A stretch of 8,320 nucleotides of DNA, taken from the NCBI GenBank assembly GCA_016208205.1, contig JACQYP010000066.1, positions 1 to 8,320 of the forward strand. Direction: 5' to 3'. This DNA is from Candidatus Desantisiibacteriota bacterium (lineage in GTDB: Bacteria; UBA9089; CG2-30-40-21). Below are positions 1 through 5,576 of this stretch, in pieces. The position numbers and the translations under genes are program-made. The first letter of the stretch is position 1; each line of letters opens with the position of its first letter. The notes under the pieces are model-generated. The model ran no database searches. It was not told where the DNA came from and worked only from the letters and a program-made list of their open reading frames with translations.

Positions 1-530
1 ACCAGCCGCCAATAATCGGCAGCCTCACAGCAAGCCCAACAGACATTGCCCCAGCCGGCACATCCTCTATCACCTGCACAGCTACTGACCCGAATAATGA
101 TATTCTTGCCTACACATGGACACCCGGTACCGGCACAATCATTGGCACAGGCTCACAGGTTGTCTGGACCTCACCCTTGCCAGCCGGCTCATACACCATC
201 AACTGTGAGGTATCTGACGGCAGAGGTGGAACAAGCAGCAAAAGCGTGGATATAGCTGTCACAAACCAGCCGCCAATAATCGGCAGCCTCACAGCCATGC
301 CGACAACGCTTGCCCCAGCCGGCACATCCACCATCACCTGCACAGCTACTGACCCGAATAATGATATTCTTGCCTACACATGGACGACTGCTGCCGGCAC
401 AATCATTGGCACAGGCTCACAGGTCATATGGACAGCACCACAAACAGATCAAGCATACACCATTACCTGTACGGTGTCTGATGGAAATGGAGGAATAACA
501 CAAAAAGATGTAATTATATATGTAGATAGC
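1..530 (+). repeat. Two 264-nt tandem repeats encoding PKD/Ig-like domains
   Basis: Base 1 aligns with base 265, a shift of exactly 264 nt (88 codons). Long tracts are identical, for example 1-30 with 265-294 and the stretch from about 71 to 125 with its copy, while short blocks between them differ. Further copies probably lie left of the window, since the first visible copy begins mid-unit at the window edge. The mosaic of identical and divergent blocks suggests recent duplication or gene conversion. Confidence 0.88.
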
Positions 531-1577
531 AAGGTATATTGGGCATTTATTACTGCTGACGATATTTTTTCTTCTCCAGCTATTGGCACTGATAATACTA
601 TTTATGTTGGTTCAAATGACAATAAGCTTTATGCACTCAATCAGGATGGAACAGAGAAATGGAGTGTCCAAACCGATGGTGATGTTTCTTCTTCTCCGGC
701 TATTGGCACTGATGGTACCATCTATGTCGGTTCATGTGACGGGTATCTTTATGCTATAAATCCAGACAGTTCAGAGAGATGGAGATTTGGAACAATTGGT
801 GCAATATATTCTTCCCCGGCCATTGGCACTGATGGTACTATTTATGTCGGCTCAGCAGATTACTGTCTCTATGCCATAACCTCTGACGGAACAAAGAAAT
901 GGAATATTAAAACAGGTGACAAAATCTCTTCTTCTCCAGCCATTGGCACTGATGGCACCATCTATGTTGGATCTCCCGATTATAATCTTTATGCCATAGC
1001 CCCGAATGGGACTATAACATGGAAATTTGATACTACTACTCTTGATGTTCGCAGTAGCTTTAAGTCTTCCCCAGCCATTGGCACCGATGGCACCATCTAT
1101 ATTGGCTCCTCACGGATTGACAATAGTGGCATAGTATATGCCATAGCATCCAATGGAACAATAACATGGAGTTGTTTGCTTCCTGATAAGATAGATTCTT
1201 CTCCGGTTATTGGAACCGATGGCACTATCTATATTGGTTCATGGGACAATAACCTTTATGCTATAACAAAAGAAGGAACAATAAACTGGACATTTCCTAC
1301 CAATGGTGATGTCGATTCTTCTCCAGCCATTGGAAATGATGGGACTATCTATGTCGGTTCATTGGATAATAAGATTTATGCTATAACTCACGATGGAAAA
1401 AAGAAATGGGAATTTGTAACAGGTGATTATGTCCGCTCTTCTCCAGTCATTGGAAATGATGGAAGGGTTTATGTTGGGTCATATGATAATAGATTTTATT
1501 CTATAACCTGCGGAAGTACTTTAGCCAATACCCCATGGCCAATGTTCCATAAGAATTTGCAGCATACAGGGAGATAA
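1..1577 (+). CDS. Surface protein: PKD/Ig-like repeats plus PQQ-like beta-propeller (5' partial)
   Basis: The reading frame is open from base 3 to the TAA at 1575-1577, so the start lies left of the window. About 524 residues are visible. The first ~175 form two PKD/Ig-like repeats of 88 residues (each with NQPPIIGSLTA, then TATDPNNDILAYTWT, then a VSDG-GG segment). From about base 537 follow eight repeats of ~40 residues with the core SSPAIGTDGTIYVGS...LYAI...W, the pattern of PQQ-like (BamB/quinoprotein-type) beta-propellers; eight copies fit a closed eight-blade propeller. The protein ends with TPWPMFHKNLQHTGR, a tail often seen on such propellers. No catalytic residues or PQQ ligands can be assigned, so a structural or binding role outside the cell is inferred. 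The nearest TTG at 177 is internal and is not the start. The gene converges on the minus-strand DUF362 gene. Confidence 0.9.
   Translation, partial: QPPIIGSLTASPTDIAPAGTSSITCTATDPNNDILAYTWTPGTGTIIGTGSQVVWTSPLPAGSYTINCEVSDGRGGTSSKSVDIAVTNQPPIIGSLTAMPTTLAPAGTSTITCTATDPNNDILAYTWTTAAGTIIGTGSQVIWTAPQTDQAYTITCTVSDGNGGITQKDVIIYVDSKVYWAFITADDIFSSPAIGTDNTIYVGSNDNKLYALNQDGTEKWSVQTDGDVSSSPAIGTDGTIYVGSCDGYLYAINPDSSERWRFGTIGAIYSSPAIGTDGTIYVGSADYCLYAITSDGTKKWNIKTGDKISSSPAIGTDGTIYVGSPDYNLYAIAPNGTITWKFDTTTLDVRSSFKSSPAIGTDGTIYIGSSRIDNSGIVYAIASNGTITWSCLLPDKIDSSPVIGTDGTIYIGSWDNNLYAITKEGTINWTFPTNGDVDSSPAIGNDGTIYVGSLDNKIYAITHDGKKKWEFVTGDYVRSSPVIGNDGRVYVGSYDNRFYSITCGSTLANTPWPMFHKNLQHTGR
558..1508 (+). repeat. Eight ~120-nt repeats encoding propeller blades
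   Basis: Eight consecutive units of about 40 codons carry the core SSPAIGTDGTIYVGS followed by LYAI and a Trp. The fourth and fifth are slightly longer because of inserts (TTTLDVRSSF and SRIDNSG). Conservation is clear in protein and partial in DNA (recurrent tattggcactgatgg tracts), so this array is older than the PKD duplication before it. Confidence 0.85.
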
Positions 1578-1585
1578 GGGTTCGT

Positions 1586-1662
1586 CACGAATTACACGAA
1601 TAAAACACGAATAGAAAGAAATTTGTAACCGTTCACCGCAGAGTTCGCCGAGGTCGCAGAGA
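1586..1662. repeat. Degenerate ~9-nt-period spacer repeats
   Basis: Just after the stop of the propeller gene are three CACGAAT words (1586, 1595, 1606), then from 1634 a CGCAGAG / CGCCGAG / CGCAGAG series spaced by 9 nt. Related CACAGAG and CTGTG series occur in the spacers at 3991-4146 and 5523-5554. No coding potential was seen. This looks like a dispersed intergenic repeat family of unknown role. Confidence 0.6.
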
Positions 1663-1686
1663 TGAATGAAGAGGAAAAGAGAAATA

Positions 1687-1704
1687 GATGGGTTATCACC
1701 CATC
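1687..1704. repeat. Short hairpin GATGGGT-ACCCATC
   Basis: A perfect 7-bp stem with a four-base loop lies in the spacer about 110 nt after the propeller gene stop. It has no T-run next to it, so a Rho-independent terminator is not supported. It is more likely part of a dispersed palindromic repeat. Confidence 0.4.
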
Positions 1705-1722
1705 CTACATCTACATCAAAAC

Positions 1723-1863
1723 ATATTTTGTTGGCCGGTAAGGACACTTTGTGAGAAAGTAGGAACGGAAACATATAACAAACGGACTCCAGCAATGATG
1801 GCTGGACTTAGTAACCATGTTTGGACAATGCAGGAATGGGCGACCTTTCCTGTAAAAACTTAA
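1723..1863 (+). pseudogene. C-terminal remnant of a DDE-type transposase
   Basis: This frame encodes FCWPVRTL, then KRTPAMMAGLSNHVWTMQEW, then ATFPVKT and a TAA at 1861-1863. It resembles the C-terminal end of a group of DDE/integrase-core transposases, where a segment like YNFCWPVRTL is followed by KRTPAMAAGLTDHVWT. Only about 46 residues remain. The catalytic core is missing: upstream the frame runs into the spacer repeats and hairpin with no related sequence. The ATG at 1666 that opens this frame lies in the spacer and is unlikely to be a true start. No terminal inverted repeats or target duplication could be assigned. The family match is from memory of the motif, so the IS family is left open. 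Confidence 0.55.
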
Positions 1864-2119
1864 GGAAATATTTCATACCATTATTGAGTATATTTAGCTA
1901 AATGTTAATCAAGGAGATAGAGCACTGCCATACCTATTTTGTCCTGCTTAAAATAAAATACCCATTATCTAATTTTTCCTTGGTGTTCTTCGGTAACTGC
2001 ATAATCTTAACAAGATTCTTAAAAGAGGTGTAAGATACCCATTGAAGTATCTTCATGATAGTTTTAAGCATTACTTTTTAACTCTCTACTCGTATTTTCA
2101 TTTTGCAAATGTAACTACT
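1864..2119. other. Non-coding spacer with weak hairpins only
   Basis: This AT-rich stretch has no convincing gene on either strand. It holds two small stem-loops, 2003-2008 with 2012-2017 (AATCTT/AAGATT) and 2032-2038 with 2047-2053 (AAGATAC/GTATCTT). Neither has the T-run of a terminator in a useful place. It may be flanking sequence of the degraded insertion element. Confidence 0.4.
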
Positions 2120-2237
2120 CAGGTAGATAGACTATTAGACTGTTAGGAGAGAAGGCTCTTGGTTGTTAGGTTGTAGAAAAATTTCTCACCGCCGTTGTTT
2201 TTCCTAACAGTCTAACAGCCTACTGCCTATCTACCTG
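2120..2237. repeat. Interrupted inverted repeat overlapping the DUF362 stop codon
   Basis: The left arm has CAGGTAGATAG (2120-2130) and TTAGACTGTTAGGA (2135-2148). The right arm has their exact complements, TCCTAACAGTCTAA (2202-2215) and CTATCTACCTG (2227-2237). The right arm carries a few extra bases between the two blocks. The loop is about 53 nt. The outer right block contains the TAG stop of the DUF362 gene, so the last codons of that gene are formed by the repeat. In minus-strand RNA it could fold as a 3'-end structure, or it may be a small mobile-type repeat. Confidence 0.6.
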
Positions 2238-3406
2238 CAATCCTTCTCCATCCTTATCAATTCATACTCTCGACTGCCAAGCCCAATCTCTTGAGCGTAT
2301 TCGAGCTGTCGTTGCCAGTTTATCTGTGGATACAAGGATGAGAACTTATCATTTTGCTGTTGATTAACCGTGTCCACAGATGCTTGATCTATGGCGGAAG
2401 ATAAACCGGCAAGCTGGAAGCTTGCATTACCATGTTGATTAACCAGATCTACAGATGCCTGATCCAGTGCAACAGGGTCAAGGGATAGAGCGATTCCAAT
2501 GTCTGGAACGATACAGGCATCGCTGAAGGGAAGGCAATCGCAGCCAGGGGTGATGTTAAGAAGAAAATTGATAAAGAATACCCTGCCGCTGCCAGAGGTG
2601 CTGCCTCTCTTATTCAATAATGCCCCATAAGCAAACTCAACCATTTTTTCTATAATCGTATCCGGCGGTGTAGCGTCCCAATTAATCTTGAACACGCCTG
2701 CTTTGCAAAAAGAAAAGCATTGACCACACCCAAGGCAATGCTCACTATCTATTTGAGGCATTTCTTCTGTCAAAGAGATAGCCTTACCCGGGCAGGACGA
2801 AACACATAAACGGCATTTCTTGCATAACTCCGGTTTTATCATAGGTATAGCCCCAAGATGCATCTTGTACTTTCCTGCCTTGTCTGCACACCCCATACCA
2901 ATATTTTTCAATGCTCCACCAAAGCCGGATAGGGCATGTCCCTTGAAGTGGGTAAGTACTACCATAGAATCTGCATGATGTATCCCTGAAGCAACTGAAA
3001 CATCCTTGAAATGCTTCTTGTCTATGGATACCTTGATACCATCCTGTCCCTTTAGCCCATCTGAGATAATGATTGGTGCGTTTACGCAAGGATAAGCAAA
3101 CCCATGAGATAAGGCTGTCTCAATATGGCTGGCAGCATACGACCTGCCGCCGGCATAAAGTGAGGTCGTATCTGTGAGAAATGGCTTTGCCCCCCTCTTT
3201 TTTATTGCCTGAACCACTTCTCTTACCCAGACAGGATGAATATAAGCAAATGTACCCTGTTCACCAAAATGAAGCTTTATAGCCGTCATCTCTCCTGGTT
3301 TAATTATATCTTCGATATGTAGTTTTTTTATCATTCGCTCTAATTTAGCAAATGAATTTTCCCCAAAGCCTGCTTGCATGTTCATGAAATAAACTTTGGA
3401 ATACAT
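2231..3406 (-). CDS. DUF362 domain protein with two 4Fe-4S motifs
   Basis: This 391-residue protein matches the DUF362 family with a ferredoxin-like insert. It begins MYSKVYFMNMQAG, carries the family segment HFKGHALSGFGGALKNIG, then two cluster motifs: C195-x2-C198-x2-C201-x3-C205-P and C224-x2-C227-x2-C230-x3-C234. The C-terminal part has NITPGCDC, VPDIGIALSLDPVALDQAS and IGLGSREYELI, all family-like. The biochemical role of DUF362 proteins is not settled; an iron-sulfur electron-transfer or cofactor role in the cytoplasm is inferred. The start at 3406 is chosen because AAGGAG lies 8 nt upstream; an ATG at 3481 would add 25 residues encoded by the spacer repeat. A 25-residue tandem duplication is visible: DQASVDLVNQ at 315-324 and DQASVDTVNQ at 340-349. 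Length is otherwise usual for the family. Confidence 0.88.
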   Translation of the reverse strand: MYSKVYFMNMQAGFGENSFAKLERMIKKLHIEDIIKPGEMTAIKLHFGEQGTFAYIHPVWVREVVQAIKKRGAKPFLTDTTSLYAGGRSYAASHIETALSHGFAYPCVNAPIIISDGLKGQDGIKVSIDKKHFKDVSVASGIHHADSMVVLTHFKGHALSGFGGALKNIGMGCADKAGKYKMHLGAIPMIKPELCKKCRLCVSSCPGKAISLTEEMPQIDSEHCLGCGQCFSFCKAGVFKINWDATPPDTIIEKMVEFAYGALLNKRGSTSGSGRVFFINFLLNITPGCDCLPFSDACIVPDIGIALSLDPVALDQASVDLVNQHGNASFQLAGLSSAIDQASVDTVNQQQNDKFSSLYPQINWQRQLEYAQEIGLGSREYELIRMEKDCR

Positions 3407-3414
3407 AGTGAGAT

Positions 3415-3420
3415 CTCCTT
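3415..3420 (-). promoter_or_regulatory. Ribosome binding site that fixes the DUF362 start
   Basis: Read on the minus strand, AAGGAG is followed by 8 nt and then ATG at 3406. No comparable site precedes the upstream in-frame ATG at 3481, which sits at the edge of a tandem repeat. Confidence 0.75.
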
Positions 3421-3437
3421 TTTTTGCAATAGAATGA

Positions 3438-3549
3438 TTGTTGTAGGTTGCAGGTTGTAGGTTAGGATGTTGTTTCTTCAACTTACAACCTCCTAAACCT
3501 ACAACTTACAACCTCTTAAACCTACAACTTACAACCTCCTAAACCTACA
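3438..3549. repeat. 23-nt tandem repeat with an inverted partner
   Basis: Three back-to-back 23-nt units lie at 3481-3503, 3504-3526 and 3527-3549, beginning ACTTACAACC and ending AAACCTACA. The middle unit differs by one base (C to T). At 3438-3466 are inverted relatives (TTGTAGGTTGCAGGTTGTAGG), so the region can fold back on itself. A similar word, TTGTTAGGTTGTAG, occurs near 2163. The array fills the 146-nt gap between the 137-aa gene and DUF362, and its edge touches neither gene's conserved part. Confidence 0.8.
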
Positions 3550-3552
3550 ACC

Positions 3553-3966
3553 TTATGTCAAATGTGCTATTATCAGAAAAGCTATACCACACAATACAAC
3601 AAGAATACCTGATCGTCTATCTTTCATCGAAACATTGGCCTTATATTCATTGGACCACAATCCTTGAGTGTTTTGTGCCTTTGCTGTAATAATGTGTTTG
3701 CCGGCTGGAACGGTTACTGGTCCTGTATAGGGTGTCCATTCCTGCCCATCCACCTTTACCAGAATACTACCTATTCCCGCAGAATCCTCTGCACAAACCA
3801 CAAATTGTGTCCCCTGAAGGGCGTTATAGTATATCTGTTCACCCTTTACCTTTGGCACAATCTTCGGCACACTGACAATGCTTACCTGAGGCAAGGCTGC
3901 TTGAGCACTTGCATTTGCGTAGAAAAACAAAGCAATAAACATAACCGCAAACAATATTTTCTTCAT
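3553..3966 (-). CDS. Small exported protein with one Ig/OmpL47-like domain and a C-terminal hydrophobic helix
   Basis: The 137-residue product starts with a signal peptide (MKK, then a hydrophobic stretch to about residue 18, then ANASAQA as likely cleavage region). Residues about 55-110 read SAGIGSILVKVDGQEWTPYT, then GPVTVPAGKHIITAKAQNTQ and GLWS, which resembles the beta-sandwich repeats of OmpL47-type and chitobiase C-terminal domains: a 'VDG-W-PYTGP-V-G-H-I-AKA' pattern. After KDRRSG the last 20 residues are hydrophobic and may anchor the protein in a membrane. The start is well supported: AAGGAGG at 3972-3978 lies 5 nt before ATG. It is 193 nt downstream of prfB and 146 nt upstream of DUF362, in the same direction. 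No enzyme motif is visible; an envelope-associated binding or structural role is inferred. Confidence 0.8.
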   Translation of the reverse strand: MKKILFAVMFIALFFYANASAQAALPQVSIVSVPKIVPKVKGEQIYYNALQGTQFVVCAEDSAGIGSILVKVDGQEWTPYTGPVTVPAGKHIITAKAQNTQGLWSNEYKANVSMKDRRSGILVVLCGIAFLIIAHLT

Positions 3967-3990
3967 CTGTTCCTCCTTGAACTTGAATTA

Positions 3991-4146
3991 GCCACAGAGG
4001 TCACAGAGTTCACAGAGTTTGGTAATTAGTAACCAATTATCGGTAATCAGTCTTACTGATCACCTGATAACCGATTACCGATAACCATTCCCTGCATTCG
4101 CAGGGACAAGCTTTCATTTCTCTGTGACCTCTGTGACCTCTGTGGC
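3991..4146. repeat. Composite inverted-repeat element between prfB and the exported-protein gene
   Basis: Outer arms are an exact 18-bp inverted repeat, GCCACAGAGGTCACAGAG at 3991-4008 and its complement at 4129-4146. Inside are a 12-bp inverted repeat TTATCGGTAATC (4037-4048) / GATTACCGATAA (4073-4084), an alternative stem 4042-4051 / 4055-4064 with one mismatch, and a perfect 7-bp hairpin TCCCTGC-ATTC-GCAGGGA (4089-4106). The arms carry the 9-nt CACAGAGGT period. The element fills nearly the whole 193-nt spacer and has no coding capacity. It could be a MITE-like unit or stacked palindromic repeats, and it may structure the mRNA 3' of prfB. Confidence 0.65.
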
Positions 4147-4159
4147 TGAATGCTTATCT

Positions 4160-5246
4160 TCATCCAAACAGATACGCCTCAATAAATGGCGTAATATCCC
4201 CATCCATTACCCGTTGTATATCACCCATCTCAAAGCCGGTACGATGGTCTTTAATCAAGGTATATGGTTGAAAGACATATGATCTTATCTGGCTTCCCCA
4301 GGCTATCTCCTTTTTCTCACCCTCTAAGATAGTCATCTTTTCTTGTTGCTGTTCCTGTTGATACTCATAAAGCCTGGCTCTGAGAACATGCATAGCACTT
4401 GCTTTATTTTTATGTTGAGACCGTTCGTTCTGGCAGGTAACAACTATTCCTGTAGGCAGATGGGTAATCCGAACAGCTGAATCGGTTACGTTTACATGTT
4501 GTCCACCTGCTCCGCTTGAATGATAGGTATCAATCCTTAGATCATCCTCATTTATTTCAACCTCAACATCTTCTACCTCTGGCATAACAAATACTGAGGC
4601 AAAGGATGTATGCCTTCTTTTATTGGCATCAAATGGAGAGATTCTGACTAATCGATGGATACCCTTTTCTGCCTTCAGAAATCCATAGGCATATTTTCCT
4701 GTTACCTCGATAGTAACGCTTTTAACCCCTGCCTCATCACCCGGCAGAAATTCAATAATATTTGATTGATACCCCTTATTTTCTATCCATCTAAGATACA
4801 TTCGCAGCAGCATGGATGCCCAGTCGCACGATTCTGTCCCTCCTGCCCCTGGATGAATGGACAAAAAGGCATTGCTTATATCATGCGGCCCGGACAATGC
4901 CAGGCTGAACTCCAGTGCCTGAATATCTTTCTGCAATGTGTTCAGCTTGTTATCAACCTCTGGGATGAGCGATGACTCCTCCTCTTCTGTGCCGAGCTGG
5001 ATCAAAATCTCTACATCCTCCATCTCTTTAATAAATCGAAGGTATGGCTCTATCTGCTCATTTAATTGTGCTCTTTTCTGCATAATTGTCCTGGCAGTAT
5101 CTGAATTGTCCCAGAATCCATGATGCATTATTTGAGCTTCTATGGCATCTAACTCTTTTTGTGCTGCATCTACATCAAAGAGACCTCCTTAGATTTTCTA
5201 TCCTTTCGGATATTTGTTGCAATCGTTGTTGTAATTCAGTAAACAT
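4160..5246 (-). CDS. prfB: Peptide chain release factor 2 (RF2), with programmed +1 frameshift
   Basis: RF2 releases finished peptides at UGA and UAA codons in the cytoplasm. The first frame starts at ATG 5246 (AAGGAGA 5 nt upstream), encodes 23 residues (MFTELQQRLQQISERIENLR, then RSL) and stops at the TGA 5177-5175. Skipping T5177 and reading GAT from 5176 continues as DVDAAQKELDAIEAQI and on to the TGA at 4162-4160. The joined protein is 361 residues, close to the 365 of E. coli RF2. Key motifs in joined numbering: SPF at about 203-205 (RF2-specific stop recognition) and GGQ at about 247-249 (peptidyl-tRNA hydrolysis), within SGAGGQHVN. SHK/SQHKNK and WGSQIRSY are also present. A caller without frameshift handling would begin it at ATG 5128 and lose 39 residues. 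The gene itself ends in UGA. Regulation is autogenous: low RF2 favours the frameshift. Confidence 0.96.
5174..5189 (-). promoter_or_regulatory. prfB programmed +1 frameshift site
   Basis: On the minus strand the sequence reads AGGAGG-TCT-CTT-TGA-T. The internal Shine-Dalgarno-like AGGAGG (5189-5184) is 3 nt before the slippery CTT (5180-5178), followed at once by the UGA stop (5177-5175). This is the same layout as the E. coli site AGGGGG-TAT-CTT-TGA-C. The ribosome slips one base forward at CUU-U when UGA is read slowly for lack of RF2. Confidence 0.95.
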
Positions 5247-5313
5247 GTGTTCTCCTTTTTGATAAAAAATGCGACCTGTGCAGTTGGAATTTACCATAGG
5301 AGTTTAAGCTATA

Positions 5314-5420
5314 TGGAGTGCGAAAGCTTACTTGCTTTCGCTTTTGTTTGCACTTAGCTAAAGCGGCAGCAAGTAAACTGCCGCATTCCAAAGCGAAAGC
5401 AAGTAAGCTTTCGCATTCCA
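5314..5420. repeat. Cluster of three 31-nt palindromic (REP-like) units
   Basis: Unit A (5314-5344) is inverted relative to units B (5360-5390) and C (5390-5420), which share one base. Each unit has an AAAGCG...CGCATTCCA frame around a hairpin with loop AAGTAA or its complement. C has GCGAAAGC/GCTTTCGC (8 bp). B has GCGGCAG/CTGCCGC (7 bp), so G-C pairs replace A-T pairs on both sides. A and C also form a 31-nt inverted repeat with a single mismatch. The open frames across this cluster are repeat artefacts. It lies about 70 nt upstream of prfB. Confidence 0.8.
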
Positions 5421-5501
5421 TAAAGCAAAGAAACCTTATGTCATGTAATTCCCTATAGTTCACGGATCTATTACAAAAAAACATATCCTGTGGTAATTTT
5501 C

Positions 5502-5554
5502 AACCACACAGCTCGAAAGTTCCTAATCTGTGAAAATCTGTGTAATCTGTGGTT
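5502..5554. repeat. CTGTG-rich 9-nt-period repeat with terminal inverted repeat
   Basis: AATCTGTG occurs three times in close spacing (from about 5525, 5535 and 5544), and AACCACA (5502-5508) pairs with TGTGGTT (5548-5554). It begins 22 nt after the stop of the PEGA gene in its reading direction, so it could form a 3'-end stem, but no clean T-run follows. CACAGCTCG is also present twice, near 5507 and 5566. The rest of the 5421-5501 spacer shows nothing recognisable. Confidence 0.5.
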
Positions 5555-5576
5555 AAAACATAGTTCACAGCTCGGT

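Noticed and set aside
46..498. Two similar plus-strand open frames beginning MPQPAHP
   Set aside because: They are the same out-of-frame reading of the 264-nt PKD repeat, shifted by exactly one repeat length.
1521..1795. Minus-strand open frames over the end of the propeller gene and its spacer
   Set aside because: They read through the spacer repeats and the propeller C-terminus in reverse, with no start signals or family features.
3407..3481. N-terminal extension of DUF362 from ATG 3481
   Set aside because: The added 25 residues are encoded by the spacer and its repeat edge, and a strong ribosome site sits before ATG 3406.
3481..3549. Possible CRISPR array
   Set aside because: The 23-nt units are directly adjacent with no spacers, and no cas gene is present.
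3664..4029. Plus-strand 121-residue open frame over the 137-aa gene
   Set aside because: It overlaps a gene with a signal peptide and a strong ribosome site, and its tail is the CACAGAG spacer repeat.
5236..5484. 82-residue open frame on the minus strand upstream of prfB
   Set aside because: Its CESLLAFALECGSLLAAALAKC segment is the translated palindromic repeat, and it overlaps the prfB ribosome site.
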